Of a DNA stretch of 64,000 nucleotides, positions 24,633 through 36,427 are shown piece after piece. Both the position numbers and the translations under genes were made by a program. Below the pieces are notes generated by a model. That model saw only the letters and a program-made list of their open reading frames with translations. It had not been told where the DNA came from and did no database searches. The stretch spans positions 10,864,001 through 10,928,000 of the forward strand of contig NW_024466218.1 of the NCBI RefSeq assembly GCF_017591425.1, given 5' to 3'. The stretch's first letter is position 1; the number at the start of each line of letters is the position of its first letter. This DNA is from Ochotona curzoniae (taxonomy: Eukaryota; Chordata; Mammalia; Lagomorpha; Ochotonidae).

Positions 24633-25109
24633 AAAAATAGTTTGAAGCCTTGTCATGCTCCAGCTAGAGATTTTAGAACGTTTAGTCAACTGGGGAAAAC
24701 AACCCACAGAGATGGCCATCAGTTAGGAATCCCTGGACAAAGTGAAGTTGCTTGCCTGTAGACTTACAAGTGCGATAACGTGCAAGTGGTGACTTTGGAC
24801 TGTTAGTTCTTTTCCATGAATTCTGCGGTCATAAGCAAGTCACTTCTAGACCTTGCTTTAAAGGCGCTAAAGTAGGTGATGTACAGTCAGAGCTTCAGGG
24901 TTCTGTTCTCATAAAACGCAGGGGGCACTCAGATAAGGTGAATGTCAAGGAAGTTGCTTTTCCCTTTACTACCTTCCCTGGAAGTGATTCATGCATTTCC
25001 CTTCTGCTCTGGGCTGACATGTTTCTCTTTGTATAGAGGAACATTCCTGGGGCAAAGCATTGTCTGCATCAACCAGATATGCAGACTTTAAAATATCTTT
25101 TATATTAGG

Positions 25110-25125
25110 AAGATTGAAAAATAAA
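25110..25125 (+). terminator. ZNF397: Candidate ZNF397 poly(A) signal
   Basis: AATAAA occurs in the context TTGAAAAATAAATGTGC, outside any recognised SINE tail and upstream of the convergent ZSCAN30 3' end. This is a motif match only; the real cleavage site is unknown. Confidence 0.3.
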
Positions 25126-25602
25126 TGTGCAATTTAGGTAAAGTGCTTAATATTTCCCTACTTCTCATGTCAGCCCTGCAGCTAATACTGTCTGAGAAGC
25201 TCACATTTCTGTTAAGGAACAACTAAGGAAGAGGGCGCTCTCGACCCTCCCCAGCAGCTTGTGCTGAGGATTCCAAGGTCATACCTGAGGGTTCCCCCAC
25301 ACACACCACCACTTCCACCAAAAGTAGCACAGGGAATCCTAGCTCCGGATGGGATAGGCCATGTATGTATGCAGAGTATCCTTGGTCATTCCCATGGTTT
25401 TTCAACTCAACCGCAGGTGCCCACTGGGTGACCTGCAGCCCTAGAGACTGGCTGTTAAGTATTTCCTGGTGCTTTCTGGCCCAGGGAAAAGAAACTGAAC
25501 ATCAATTATCTGACTTCTTCCCACAATCCCTTTCCATCCCCCACTCATCTTATTATGCCCCCTGATCCTGAATGAAAAATTTTAAAGCAAAACAAAACTC
25601 AA

Positions 25603-25612
25603 ATTTTATTAC
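25603..25612 (-). terminator. ZSCAN30: Candidate ZSCAN30 poly(A) signal
   Basis: Plus-strand TTTTATTACAA reads as TTGTAATAAAA on the minus strand, about 2.07 kb beyond the ZSCAN30 stop codon, in AT-rich sequence free of SINEs. It would place the two convergent 3' ends about 0.5 kb apart. Motif match only. Confidence 0.3.
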
Positions 25613-27195
25613 AATACATTTTGTATTACATTATATTACTAAAGTGTAAACTCAAAGTATAAATGTAAAACTAGTTAATAAAAATTACTTAGAATTTTAC
25701 CAAAAATATTAGGTTTGAGGGGAAAAAGAAACACTGATAAAGTACTCTAAAATATTAACATTTCTATGGGTAATGCAACTGTAAGGTGACATATCTTCTG
25801 CACTACTAGCAACAGTTATAATTAATACACAGTCTAGGGAAAAAACAATGTCTAAAACACTAAGTCATCTGAATGACACCCACAGGACATTAGGTGACTG
25901 GTATGATGATCTCAATCACACAACCTTTGGACACAGTCTTTCCCTCCCCATCTCGCCTCCCCATTTACTCACAATAGATATGATCACCAAGTCTTCAGGA
26001 ATCTTAGGTATTAATTGCCTTCAGCAATTGTGGGTTAATTAAAACTGCCAAAATAAAAATCAGGAGAGTAGTTTTGAGGAATCTGGGGATAAGTCAACCA
26101 ATATTTATTTCCCTGAAGTTGCGTAGGGCCTGCAAGTCTGGAAAGGCCAGGGACGGAATGGGGAATCACGGGCCTAGAAGGGATCCCTCCCATCACTATT
26201 TTGGTAAGTGTCCCATTGCCTGGAGCACAGGAACCTGGGACAAAACATTACAGTCCCCACTGTCTCTGTGTCCTCCAACATATTCTCTCCTTGGTGTGCA
26301 CATGTATCTGTTTGCATATGGTGTAACTATTAGTTTTTCTCCACACTAATTCTGAGTACTTCAAGGTCTTACAGATCACTTGAGATGTGGGGTGATGTTC
26401 CCAACTTGGTAGGAAGGGAGAAAACAACGTGCTAGCCTCTGAGCCCAGGTATATGACAAGTAATTCACACTGCAAAGGAAAGCAATCCTGATAAAGAGAG
26501 GCCACAAGGTCCTCTCTTATCCCTGTGCTATTGTGCCATAATCTGCCTCTCCACTGCTCCTGACCTGGCCAACTTCTACCTTTTAGCTATCAACTGATCG
26601 GTCATTTCATCCAAGAAGTCTTCACTGCCTGGCGGATCAATTAGGTACCCTGCCACATACTTGAACAGAAGGCCGATTTATCTAACCAAAAAATACATCA
26701 TCCTCTACTGCAATTAACAGTATGTATATATAATATACGTGTATACACACACACACACACACCCCATGAGCCCTTACTGTGTCTGTCAAATGGCTAGCAC
26801 ATGTCAGGTGCTCAACAAATAAACAGACCTGTATTGATCTCAGTAGACAGCTCAGGGCTAGGAGACAAGTGGCAAGAGGGCATAATGAGCCACCATCCTT
26901 CATATTATTAATCTCCGTCAGGTACTATTAAACTGATCTGAGGTATAATTCAACATTTTACAGCCTGACAACTTTTAGGGAGTTGAGTAACCCCATCAGG
27001 ATTCCTCCTGTGAGAGTTCCTTCAGAATCTGCAGCATTCTTAGACTCACTGGGAAGGTACAGGTTGGCAGATATATCGGGGTAGGGAGAGGAGTCAAAGG
27101 AATAATGATGAGAATCATCCAGAAATGGGCTGGACATTTCCAGGAAACACCTACCATTCTTTAGAAAAAAAGACCTGGGTGGAAATTCTCTTCCG
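25613..27195 (-). other. ZSCAN30: ZSCAN30 3' flank / probable 3' UTR
   Basis: Non-coding sequence lies between the ZSCAN30 stop and its candidate poly(A) signal. It holds a (CA)n run at about 26740-26762 inside an alternating TATA/CACA tract. I see no other gene. Confidence 0.35.
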
Positions 27196-27510
27196 TTGGG
27201 GTTAGCACTGTGGTACCATGAGTTAAGCCGCCACTTTTGACATCATTTGGAGCAAAGGGTCAGTCTGAGTTCCAAGCTGCTCTGCTTCCAATTCCAGCTT
27301 TCAGTTAGTGCCCCTGGAAAAGCAGTGAAAGACGGCCCAAGTGCTAGACCCCCTGCCACCCGTAGGGGACACTAGGATAGAGTTCCAGGCTCCTGGCTTT
27401 GGCCTGGCCCAGCCCTAGCTGTTGCAGTCATCTGGGGAGTGAACCAGCAGAAGCACAATTTCATGGTCTCCATCACCCTGACTTTCAATTAAATACATCT
27501 AAAAACAATT
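27196..27510 (+). repeat. CSINE, old degenerate copy
   Basis: GGGGTTAGCACTGTGGTACC head and TCAATTAAATACATCTAAAA tail, just downstream of the ZSCAN30 stop on the opposite strand. Confidence 0.7.
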
Positions 27511-27677
27511 CTTTTCTTCCATTCGACAGTCCCAAGTATCTCTTTGTGTTTCTTTTCCTATAATACTGACCTGGCTGGAGATAGAAATCCCACTCTCAGG
27601 AAAATCCTGTCTTCTGTGCAGTCTCAGCCTCACCATGAACTCTGCATTTCACCATGACACAACTCTGACCCAGAGGC

Positions 27678-28601
<924 letters not shown>

Positions 28602-28670
28602 TTATTCGGGCTAAAACAAAGGAAATTGTTGTAGCAGACAGAAATAAACCAAATGAAAATGTACTTATAG

Positions 28671-28725
28671 GCCTGGTTCAGTAGCCTAGTGGCTAAAGTC
28701 CTCACCTTGCGTATGCCATGCTCCT
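28671..28725 (+). repeat. CSINE head fragment
   Basis: GGCCTGGTTCAGTAGCCTAG through CCTTGCGTATGCC; the rest of the element is replaced by unrelated GC-rich sequence. Confidence 0.6.
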
Positions 28726-29010
28726 CCCACTGGTTCTCACAGCACCTGAGAAATCCAGCAGTGTATACCCTGGGGGGCTTCCGAGACTCCATCTCCACCA
28801 CTGGTGTCACGGCAAGCTCGAGGCCGCCTCCCCTCTCCATGGGGGCTCCCATCTCCCTGGAGAGTGGCTCCTCGGTGAGTTCAGCCCCTCAGTCCTTCAG
28901 TGTACACCACCAGTCGGTAGTCGGTGGCCGTGGCTACGCCCTTTCCAACAAGACCTGGATCGCAGCCTTGGCCAGGGATGGCAAGGTTTGCAGCCATGTT
29001 CCTTTCTTAG
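28726..29010. other. Unrecognised GC-rich segment in ZSCAN30 intron
   Basis: About 285 bp of GC- and CpG-containing sequence, open on both strands (113 aa plus, 84 aa minus) and unlike the surrounding AT-rich intron. It follows a broken SINE head, so it may be an inserted element or retrocopy fragment. I recognise no protein or repeat in it. Confidence 0.4.
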
Positions 29011-29232
29011 TTGTTTTCCCTTCACTCTAGACACTCCTTGGATCTATACAAAATAATGCTTTGGCTTTTTGATATACCACTGAGTAGTAAATTCCATGTC
29101 ATAGTTTATGATTCTTAATATTAAACTTTCACTGTTTAAGTTCTCCTTTAGTTGCTGTTACTGCTACAATATCCTTCTCCATCTTAGGAGCTACCCTGCC
29201 TCATAGGTCACAAAAAATTAAAAAGTAGAATA

Positions 29233-29278
29233 TCAGACCCGGTGCCATGGCCTAGTGGCTCAAATCCTCGCCTTGTAT
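29233..29278 (+). repeat. CSINE head, separated from its body by an insertion
   Basis: GACCCGGTGCCATGGCCTAG to CCTCGCCTTGTA. The body resumes at about 29599 with CCCGGGATCCCATAAGGGC. Confidence 0.8.
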
Positions 29279-29598
29279 GTGGCCCCCCCCCCCCCCCCCC
29301 CCCCCGTAGGAGGACATTGTGAGCCTGGAAGGCCAGCGAGCACAGGTTTGCAGTTCATTGGACAGTATTTGCATGACAATAACCAAATGGCTACCTTTGG
29401 TATAAACAGCATGTAAATGAGAACACCTGGTGTAATATACAAAACAAAAGGAATTCCAATCAAGAGAGGGAAACAGTACCGACTCTCAGTGTATAAAGTC
29501 TGATGCCCCTAATAAACTTCGGCTTTAACCATCAGTCAGGGTCCACGCGTGTTATTATCGGCTCCATGCACCAAGTCCGTCGCTGCAGGACAGCGACA
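29279..29598 (+). mobile_element. LTR-like insert (probable endogenous retrovirus LTR fragment) with C23 run
   Basis: A 320-bp insert splits a SINE at CCTTGTA / CCCCGGGATC. Near its left end are 23 consecutive C (29283-29305). Further on it has an octamer ATTTGCAT (29367-29374), TATAAA (29492-29497) and AATAAA (29511-29516), the order and spacing of an LTR core promoter and poly(A) signal. It ends with a hairpin, GTCGCTG/CAGCGAC. No coding sequence is present and no clear target-site duplication was found, so the boundaries are approximate. Confidence 0.5.
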
Positions 29599-29875
29599 CC
29601 CCGGGATCCCATAAGGGCACCGGTTTGTATCCCAGATGCTCTCCAGATTCCCATCCAGCTCCCTCCTTGTGGCCTGAGAGAGCAGTAGGGAATGGTTCAA
29701 AGCCTTGGGACCCTGACCCACATGGGAGACCTGGAAGAAGCTCCTGGCTCCTGGCTTCAGATCAGCTTCAGCCACTGCAGCCGCTTGGAGAGTAAATCAG
29801 TGGACAGAATATCTTTATTTCTCCTTCTCTCTGCAACTCTACCTTTCCAATAAAAAATCTTTTTTTAAAAAAAAG
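29599..29875 (+). repeat. CSINE body and tail (second half of split copy)
   Basis: Continues the head at 29233-29278; ends in TCCAATAAAAAATC plus an A-rich tail. Confidence 0.85.
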
Positions 29876-30104
29876 GTGAATATTGGTCTTTGAATATTAT
29901 GGATATTGGTAGACAATTCTATTAAATAGCTTAATTCTTAATGATACTCTAGAATTTCAGATTTGTGGCAGAACAAATGGAGGAATATTTCTAGGTTCGG
30001 GACCATCCCTGGGTGTCCGCCATTAAGTATCTGTCCTGGAGAACCATGGCCCAGATGGTAGCCCTCCCCTCCACCCGCAAGCCCAGACAGCTTGGGCTCC
30101 TCAC

Positions 30105-30225
30105 CTCTGGATCGGCCAGCCTGGGGCTCCCCGCTGTCCAGGGCCTGCTGTGGGCTACCCAGAGGCTTCAGTGCTCCCAGGGATATCACTTCCTTCCAGG
30201 CCATTTCCTGGCCACAAGCTGCATC
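30105..30225 (-). CDS. ZSCAN30: ZSCAN30 coding exon 2 (linker)
   Basis: Minus-strand exon of 121 bp, acceptor TTACTCCTAG|GATGCA and donor CCAGAG|GTGAGG. It encodes 40 codons plus one base (residues 137-176), including GQEMAWKEVISLGALK, which matches the human ZSCAN30 linker pattern GQEMFWQEM...GALK as I remember it. Phase 0 in and phase 1 out agree with the flanking exons. The final G joins AT of the finger exon as Asp177. No domain is visible. Confidence 0.9.
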
Positions 30226-30438
30226 CTAGGAGTAATCAAGTACGAGCACTGTGATTCTGAGGATACACAAGAGGAAAACCCCTAGAGTAACAAAGCAGGA
30301 ACAGAAGCAATGAGAAATTCATTTAGATGGTTAGAAAATAGCAGGAACAAAAGCCCTAGAGACCCAACTTGCACAGAATCCTGAGAGCCAAATTACTGAC
30401 CCTCAGCATCTCAACCAACAAAGAAGCCTACTTCTCAC

Positions 30439-30846
30439 CTGCTGCCTCGGCTCATCCAGTTCTTTCTCCAGCTCCTCCAGCAGGGTCACGGCCTCCTCTC
30501 CACTGGCCGGCTGACGCTCGTGCACCCAGCTCTGCAGCTCCTCCGGCAGGATGGCCAGGAACTGCTCCAGCACCAGCAGCTCCAGGATCTGCTCCTTGGT
30601 GTGCACCTCGGGCCTCAGCCAGCGCTGGCAGAGCTCGCGGAGCCGGCCCAGAGCCTCCCGGGGCCCTGTGGAGTCGGAGTAAGCAAACTGCCTGAAGTGC
30701 TGGCGGAAGGTATCCTGGCTCCAGCAGTTTCCTTGAACACCAAAGTCCTGCTCCCAAACATATTTCTCTTCTTCCACCTTCACAATTCTAAATCCATCTA
30801 GTTCTTTTGGAGCATGGCAGGCCACAATTGTGGCCTCACCCGACAT
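30439..30846 (-). CDS. ZSCAN30: ZSCAN30 coding exon 1 (SCAN domain)
   Basis: The minus-strand exon begins at 30951 after the acceptor GACCCCCTCAG, with 105 bp of 5' UTR before the ATG at 30846. That ATG was chosen because [13 protein letters not shown] matches the human ZSCAN30 start as I recall it; an upstream in-frame ATG at 30936 exists. The exon encodes 136 codons to the donor CAGCAG|GTGAGA. Residues 22-25 (VKVE) are a sumoylation-type motif, and the SCAN domain spans about 43-129. Exons 30846-30439, 30225-30105 and 28570-27678 join in frame into 473 aa, slightly shorter than human (about 494). SCAN mediates dimerisation with other SCAN proteins. Bases 30467-30672 are identical to the ZNF397 SCAN exon. 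Confidence 0.95.
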
Positions 30847-31119
30847 TGTGGGTCCAGAGTCTGAGAAGGCTGCCCAGTGGAGGCAGGCAGGAAATAGAGG
30901 CTGTTGTCCCAGCAATTGCTTCCACTGGAATTTCAACTCTTCAGGGTGTGCCTGAGGGGGTCAGGGCTCAGGTTACACAATGCAAGTGCTTGGAATTTAA
31001 ATACAGATTTTAGAAGGTCAATTGCCAGAAAAAGTGACACCAAAGAAAACTGACTGCATACAGATTTATACATGATTCAGGGTATTTTCAGGATGTGAAA
31101 TAGAAAATATTAACATGAG

Positions 31120-31440
31120 GGCTGTTTCCGTGGTATAGTAGTTCCGTGGTATAGCAGGCTAAGCTTTCACCTGTGGGCACTGGTAGTGTCCCCACTACTC
31201 CACTTCCCGTGCAGCTCCCTGCTTGTGGCCTGGGAAAGGATGGAGGAGGAGGATCCATGTCTTGGTTTCCCTGTACCCATGTGGAAGACCAGGAAGATGA
31301 TCCTGGCTTCTGGCCTTAGACCACCCCAGCTCCAGCCATTGGAGCCATGGCCACATTTGGGAAATGAACCAGCAGATGGAAGATTGCTCTCTTTGGCTCT
31401 TGCTCTCTCTCTCTGCCTTCCAAATAAAAATAAACCTTTA
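31120..31440 (+). repeat. CSINE, degenerate copy
   Basis: A duplicated head phrase (TTCCGTGGTATAGTAG / TTCCGTGGTATAGCAG) starts it; tail CAAATAAAAATAAACC. Confidence 0.75.
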
Positions 31441-31453
31441 AAATTAGCATGGT

Positions 31454-31780
31454 TGGGCCTGGCGCGGTGGCGCAGTGGTTAAGGTCCTCACCTTGCACGC
31501 CCCGGGATCCCATATGGGCGCCGGTTCTAATCCCGGCAGCCCCGCTTCCCTTCCAGCTCCCTGCCTGTGGCCCGGGAAGGCAGTCGAGGACAGCCCAAAG
31601 CTTTGGGACCCTGCACCCGCGTGGGAGACCCAGAAGAGGCTCCTGGCTTTGGATCGGCATAGTATCGGCCGTTGCGCTCACTTGGGGAGTAAATCATCGG
31701 ATGGAAGATCTTCCTCTCTGTCTCTCCTCTCTGTATATCCGCCTTTCCAATAAAAAAAATAATAATAAAAATAAAAATAA
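31454..31780 (+). repeat. CSINE, young copy with perfect target-site duplication
   Basis: Flanked by the 13-mer AAATTAGCATGGT at 31441-31453 and 31781-31793. It lies in the ZSCAN30 5' intron. Confidence 0.95.
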
Positions 31781-32132
31781 AAATTAGCATGGTCAAAATT
31801 AATCTTTTAGTACTGATGTTACAAAACATTTGAGATAGTAAATGGTGCTCACAGAAAGCTGGAAAAACACTGAATGTATTATGATGTGTCAGAATAACAA
31901 CTATGATCTCATTAAGTAGTAGCTAGATATTTAAATATTATAGAATATTCCTAACAACTCGATTAAGAACAATCATAATCATGTTCACTTGCAAAATGAG
32001 GCTATGTCCAAATGAGATGCACAGCCAGTCAGTCACAGACCCAAGCTAGGTAACAAGGATTCCCCAAAGAAGGGAAGTCATACTAAATCCCTACTGTGAG
32101 CCAGGCACTTGGCAAATACTATTTTCTTACAG

Positions 32133-32162
32133 GATTGATTGATTGATTGATTGATTGATTTG
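32133..32162. repeat. (GATT)n microsatellite
   Basis: About seven GATT units, apparently grown from the tail of the adjoining reverse SINE. Confidence 0.85.
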
Positions 32163-32470
32163 AAAGGCAGTTACAAAGAGACAGAGGAAATTATCTTTCA
32201 CCCGCTGGTTCATTCGCCGAATGGCCCTAACAGCTAGAGCTGCACTGGTTCAAAATCAAGACCTGCTGGCAGCATGGAGCTTCTTCCAGGCTTCTCACAT
32301 GGGTGGAGGGGCCCAAGGATTTGGATCACTTTTTGCTATTTTCCCAGGGATATTGATTTGTAGGGAGCTGGATCAGAAATGGAGAGGCTAGGCCTTAAAT
32401 CAGCACCTATCTGGGGTGTTGGTTCAAGCCACAGGCAAAGGCTTAACCTACTGGACCATGTATTTGCCTG
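32163..32470 (-). repeat. CSINE, older copy
   Basis: GAAAGGCAGTTACAAAGAGA start and ATGTATTTGCCTGGG end; strongly diverged body. Confidence 0.7.
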
Positions 32471-32863
32471 GGTCTGGACAATTACACGTTGAGGTGGCTA
32501 GCATCCCATTTCACAGATAAGGAATCTGAGCTTCCTGAGAGTCCCATAATGCTTCCTAGGCCCTAGCTTGGACACTAGCATGCTAGCATGCTCACCAGAA
32601 GAGCCCAACGTTTCCCAGTTCTAAAGCATTCGCCTTTGTTATCATAGACTGGGTGAATCAGCAGCTTAACCGACTGAACCACAACACACTCACTTCCCCC
32701 AAGAGCATTTTTCTCACTTTGTCAGAATATTTATCTTTGTCAGAAATTTTAGGGGGATTATTATTCTGATTAATGCTTGTCCTGTCCATGATTAGACTAC
32801 AAGGTTCACCAATCTACTGTAATTTCATCACTTAAGCCTTGCAGAGCACAGGGTACATGACAC

Positions 32864-32870
<7 letters not shown>

Positions 32871-32894
<24 letters not shown>
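32871..32894. repeat. Poly(A) run
   Basis: About 24 A between CTGATTT and CAGTGTC. It may be the remnant tail of a retrocopy, but nothing recognisable precedes it. Confidence 0.6.
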
Positions 32895-33016
32895 CAGTGT
32901 CACCGCAGTAAAACAAGAATTTCAAGGAGGCAGTGATCAATATCATCAAATACATAGTAAAAATGTCCCCTTAGAACTTTCCCTACCACAGAGGGGATCC
33001 AGCACATTGAAAGTAG

Positions 33017-33350
33017 GGGGCCTGGTGCTGTGGGCTAGCAGCTAAAGTCCTCGCCTTAAACACACTAGGATCCCATATGGGCACCAGTTCTAATCCTGGC
33101 AGCTCCACTTCCCATCCAGCTCCCTGCTTGTGGCCTGGGAAAACAGCTGAGGATGGTCCAAAGCCTTAGGACTCTGCACTCGTGTGTGGGAGACCTGGAA
33201 GAAGTTCCTGGCTCCTGGCTTCGGATCGGCATAGCATCGGCCATTGCAGTTCACTTGGGGAGTGAATCATCAGACAGAAGATCTTCCTCTCTGCCTGTCC
33301 TCCTCTCTGTATATCTGAGTTTGAATAAAAACAAATAAAATTTTTAAAAA
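33017..33350 (+). repeat. CSINE
   Basis: GGGGCCTGGTGCTGTGGGCT to TTTGAATAAAAACAAATAAA; first of two same-strand copies in a row. Confidence 0.9.
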
Positions 33351-33360
33351 GTGCACCAGG

Positions 33361-33680
33361 GTCCACTGCAATGACTCAGTGGGTAGATCCTCGCCTTGCA
33401 CTTGCCAGCATCCCATATAGGCATTGGTTCATATCCCACCTGCTCCACATCCCATCCCAAGCTCCCTGCTAGTAGCCTGGAAGAGCAACAGAGAATGACC
33501 CAAAGCCTTGGAACCCTGTACCCACGTGGGAGACCCAGAAGAAGCTCCTGGCTCCTGGCTTCGGATCAGCTCAGCTATAGCCATTGCAGCCAGCCACTTA
33601 AGGAGTGAACCTGTGAATGAAAGATCTTTCTCTTTCTCTCTGTAAATCTGCTTCTCCAATAAACATAAGAAGTAAATCTT
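33361..33680 (+). repeat. CSINE
   Basis: GTCCACTGCAATGACTCAGT to CTCCAATAAACATAAG; followed immediately by a reverse copy. Confidence 0.9.
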
Positions 33681-33692
33681 TTTTTTTTCTTT

Positions 33693-34015
33693 TAAGATTT
33701 ATTTATTTCTATTGGAAAGGCAGACATACAGAGAGGAGGAGAGACAGAGGAAGATCTTCCATCCAATGATTCACTCCCCAAGTGTCCGCAAAGGCTAGAG
33801 CTGAGCTAATCCAAAGCCAGGAACCAAGAGCCTCTTCTGGATCTCCCACGCCGGTGCAGGGTTTCAAAACTTTGGGCCGTCCTGGACTGCTTTCCCAGGC
33901 CACAGCAGGGAGCTGGATGGGAAGTGGGGCTGCTGGAATTAGAACCAGCGCCCATATGGGATCCTGGCATGTTCAAGGCAAGCACTTTAGCTGCTACACT
34001 ATCATGCCAAGCCCA
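33693..34015 (-). repeat. CSINE
   Basis: TTTTAAGATTTATTTATTTC to ATCATGCCAAGCCC. With the copy at 33361 it forms a closely spaced inverted pair inside the ZSCAN30 5' intron. Confidence 0.9.
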
Positions 34016-35212
34016 AGAAGTAAATCATTAATTTTTTTTTTTAAAGGGGTGATTGGACAAGGGGTCCAGCTCTGGAATCTGGGGACCTAGTTTAGAATCC
34101 GAGGACAGCCTCTTACTGTGTGACTTCAGTCATCCTAGGGAGAGGGAATCTCTGAGCTTCCATTTCTGCTCCTAAAAAAAGGAGTTAACATATTAACTCC
34201 TGGAAGCCACATAAGCATCTGAGTAGGGCTGCTTGGTGTGTTTTCATTCTGATTTTGTGACCTCTGAGACCTCAAGGACACCAGAGGGGCTGTGCCATCC
34301 AGAGCTAGCCAGTTCCTGGAGACAGTGAACAGTTCAAGGGTAAGTGTGCCATTCCTGTGCAAACCAACCAATCCAGAACCCACACCCCTACCCACCTCCT
34401 CCATCAGACCCTTACGCCCAGGACCAGACACGAAACAGTCAGGGACAAGCCCTACACTTCACAGCCAAAGCAAGTGAGTCAAACTAACCCATCCTAAACC
34501 TCCTTACCCCTTCTCAACCATCCCTTCACTTGGAAACCACAACACAGCTAACTGCCCACTTTCCCCTCACTCCCTAGGCCTCCTGGTATGGGAAACGGTA
34601 ACAAACCACCTTTTCAGTGGTCTGATCTCACCATCCTTGACAATTAAACCTACATTTTAAAGGAAGTTGGCCCAGCATAGGAATCCAGTGAATGACACGG
34701 GGCAAGGAAAGGGTGAACTCTATATCCAAAACATGGGTTCTCACACAGGGATTACTGGATCAATTTGCCAGGGAGGGGCCAGTCAAAGAAAGCAGGAATC
34801 CCGATTTTCCTCTCAGTCCAGAGAAAGATCTGAGGAGAGGATTCCCCATGTTTCAGGGCTGAGTGCCCACTTCCTCCTGAGGATGCCAAAGTGAGAAAGC
34901 CACCTTGTCAGCACAAGAAAGAATCCACGCTTTGGGCCAGAGGTCTGGATTTGGGTTTCAGTTGTGGGAGGCGTTCTGGAGCCTGCTGAGGTGCCAGGCG
35001 ATCCCAGGGGACAGGCAATTCACTGGCTCTAGGTGTGAGAGAACAAGCAGCACAAAGCAAACCTCTGAGACACTCCTGCGCAACCCTGCCTGCTGCAGCC
35101 CCAGCTGACTGGAACACATCATAACGTGATATGACAGATTAAGGCTGCTTGCTTACTCACAACAGAAAACACAGTATCCGATGCAACTGTGTTCATTCAA
35201 ATATCTTTGTTT
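34016..35212. other. No recognised exon (ZSCAN30 5' intron)
   Basis: 1.2 kb of unique-looking sequence; small ORFs on both strands without domains. Confidence 0.45.
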
Positions 35213-35522
35213 TAAAAGATTTATTTTTATTGGAAAGTCAGATGTTCAGAGGAGAGACAGAAGTCTTCACCCACTAGTTCAATCCCCCAAATGGCTGCAG
35301 TGGCCAGAGCCGAGACTGAGCTAAAGCCAGGAGCCAGGAGCTTCTTCCACGTCTCCCATGTGGCTGCAGGGTTCCAAGGCTTTGGGCCATTCTCTACTAC
35401 TTTCCCAGGACACAAGCAGGAAGCTGGGACGTGAAGTGGACCAGCGGGGAAAAGAACCAGAGCCCATATGAGATACTAGCGCTTTCAGACAGACTAGCCA
35501 ATTGAGCCACCATGCCAACCCA
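35213..35522 (-). repeat. CSINE
   Basis: AAAAGATTTATTTTTATTGG to GCCACCATGCCAACCC. Confidence 0.85.
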
Positions 35523-35711
35523 CAGTATGTTCTATACTAATAGCTCTATGTAGCATAAATTCAGGAATTTTAACTGGTGTCATATGGGCTGTTCTGAAGC
35601 TGGATGGCAGGACTGGAGTTCATCCTGTCACATGTGCAGTAACCACAAAATCAAAGCAGCCCTTCCAAGAGGGCCTGTGCCTTTGACAAGCTTTTTTAAT
35701 ATTTACTGAGT

Positions 35712-35895
35712 GGGGGCCGGAGGGAAGTCACCCACTGCCTGCAGCACCAGTAATCCATAGGTCATCGGTTCCTGTCCCAGGGGGAGCCTGCAGTCCTTGC
35801 AACCCTGCACCCAGTTGGGAGACCAGGAAGAAGCGCCAGGCTCCTAACCAGCTCAGCTCCTGCTGTTGCACCCATGTACTCGATGATGAATAAGA
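35712..35895 (+). repeat. CSINE fragment
   Basis: GGGGCCGGAGGGAAGTCACC head, then a shortened body (GGGAGACCAGGAAGAAGCG); the tail is lost. Confidence 0.6.
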
Positions 35896-36235
35896 CCCGG
35901 TCCTTGCCATTCTGTCACTTAAAAATGGAGAGAGACGGCCAATAACGGGAAGCCTTCATGACCACCTAGCCGAGCTGTAAGCAGAAGTGTTCTCAGTGAT
36001 GAAGGCTCTCGCCCTGCCCTGGGAAGAGCACTGAGGTGCCTCGGCTGCACCTCACCCTGCTGCCGTTCACACACACCAAAGGAGAGCACACGGGGCAGGG
36101 GAAGACAGCGAGCCGGGAAGGACGCCTGCACGGCTGCACGCTCCGGCCACGGCAGAGGCAGGTAGAGGGCGGCGAGCAAAGACCGGGGAGCAAGGCTGAG
36201 ACCGCCAGGGGATGCTTGGGAAAGGACTGCCCCAC

Positions 36236-36310
36236 TCACCCTGCGCTCCGCTGACTACGGCCGACCTCGGGGAAGGACCGCTTCCGCTGCAATGCCGGAA
36301 GTTGGGGGGA
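36236..36310 (-). promoter_or_regulatory. ZSCAN30: ZSCAN30 promoter and non-coding exon 1
   Basis: The CpG-rich block at about 36.0-36.33 kb contains an ETS-type site (ACTTCCGGC on the minus strand, 36295-36302). A strong minus-strand donor follows (GCGCAGG|GTGAGT, exon end 36240). It lies 5.3 kb upstream of the ZSCAN30 SCAN exon with no other gene between. I infer it is the ZSCAN30 start region; no transcript evidence is available. Confidence 0.55.
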
Positions 36311-36427
36311 AAGGGCGGATTCAAACGCTCCCCTCTAGGAAGCCTGGAGGACTGCAACTCAGTGGCAGTACAGCCTTGCTGCCCAAGCAGTCAAACTTGA
36401 GGATTGAAAGGGGAAGTACCCTTAATT

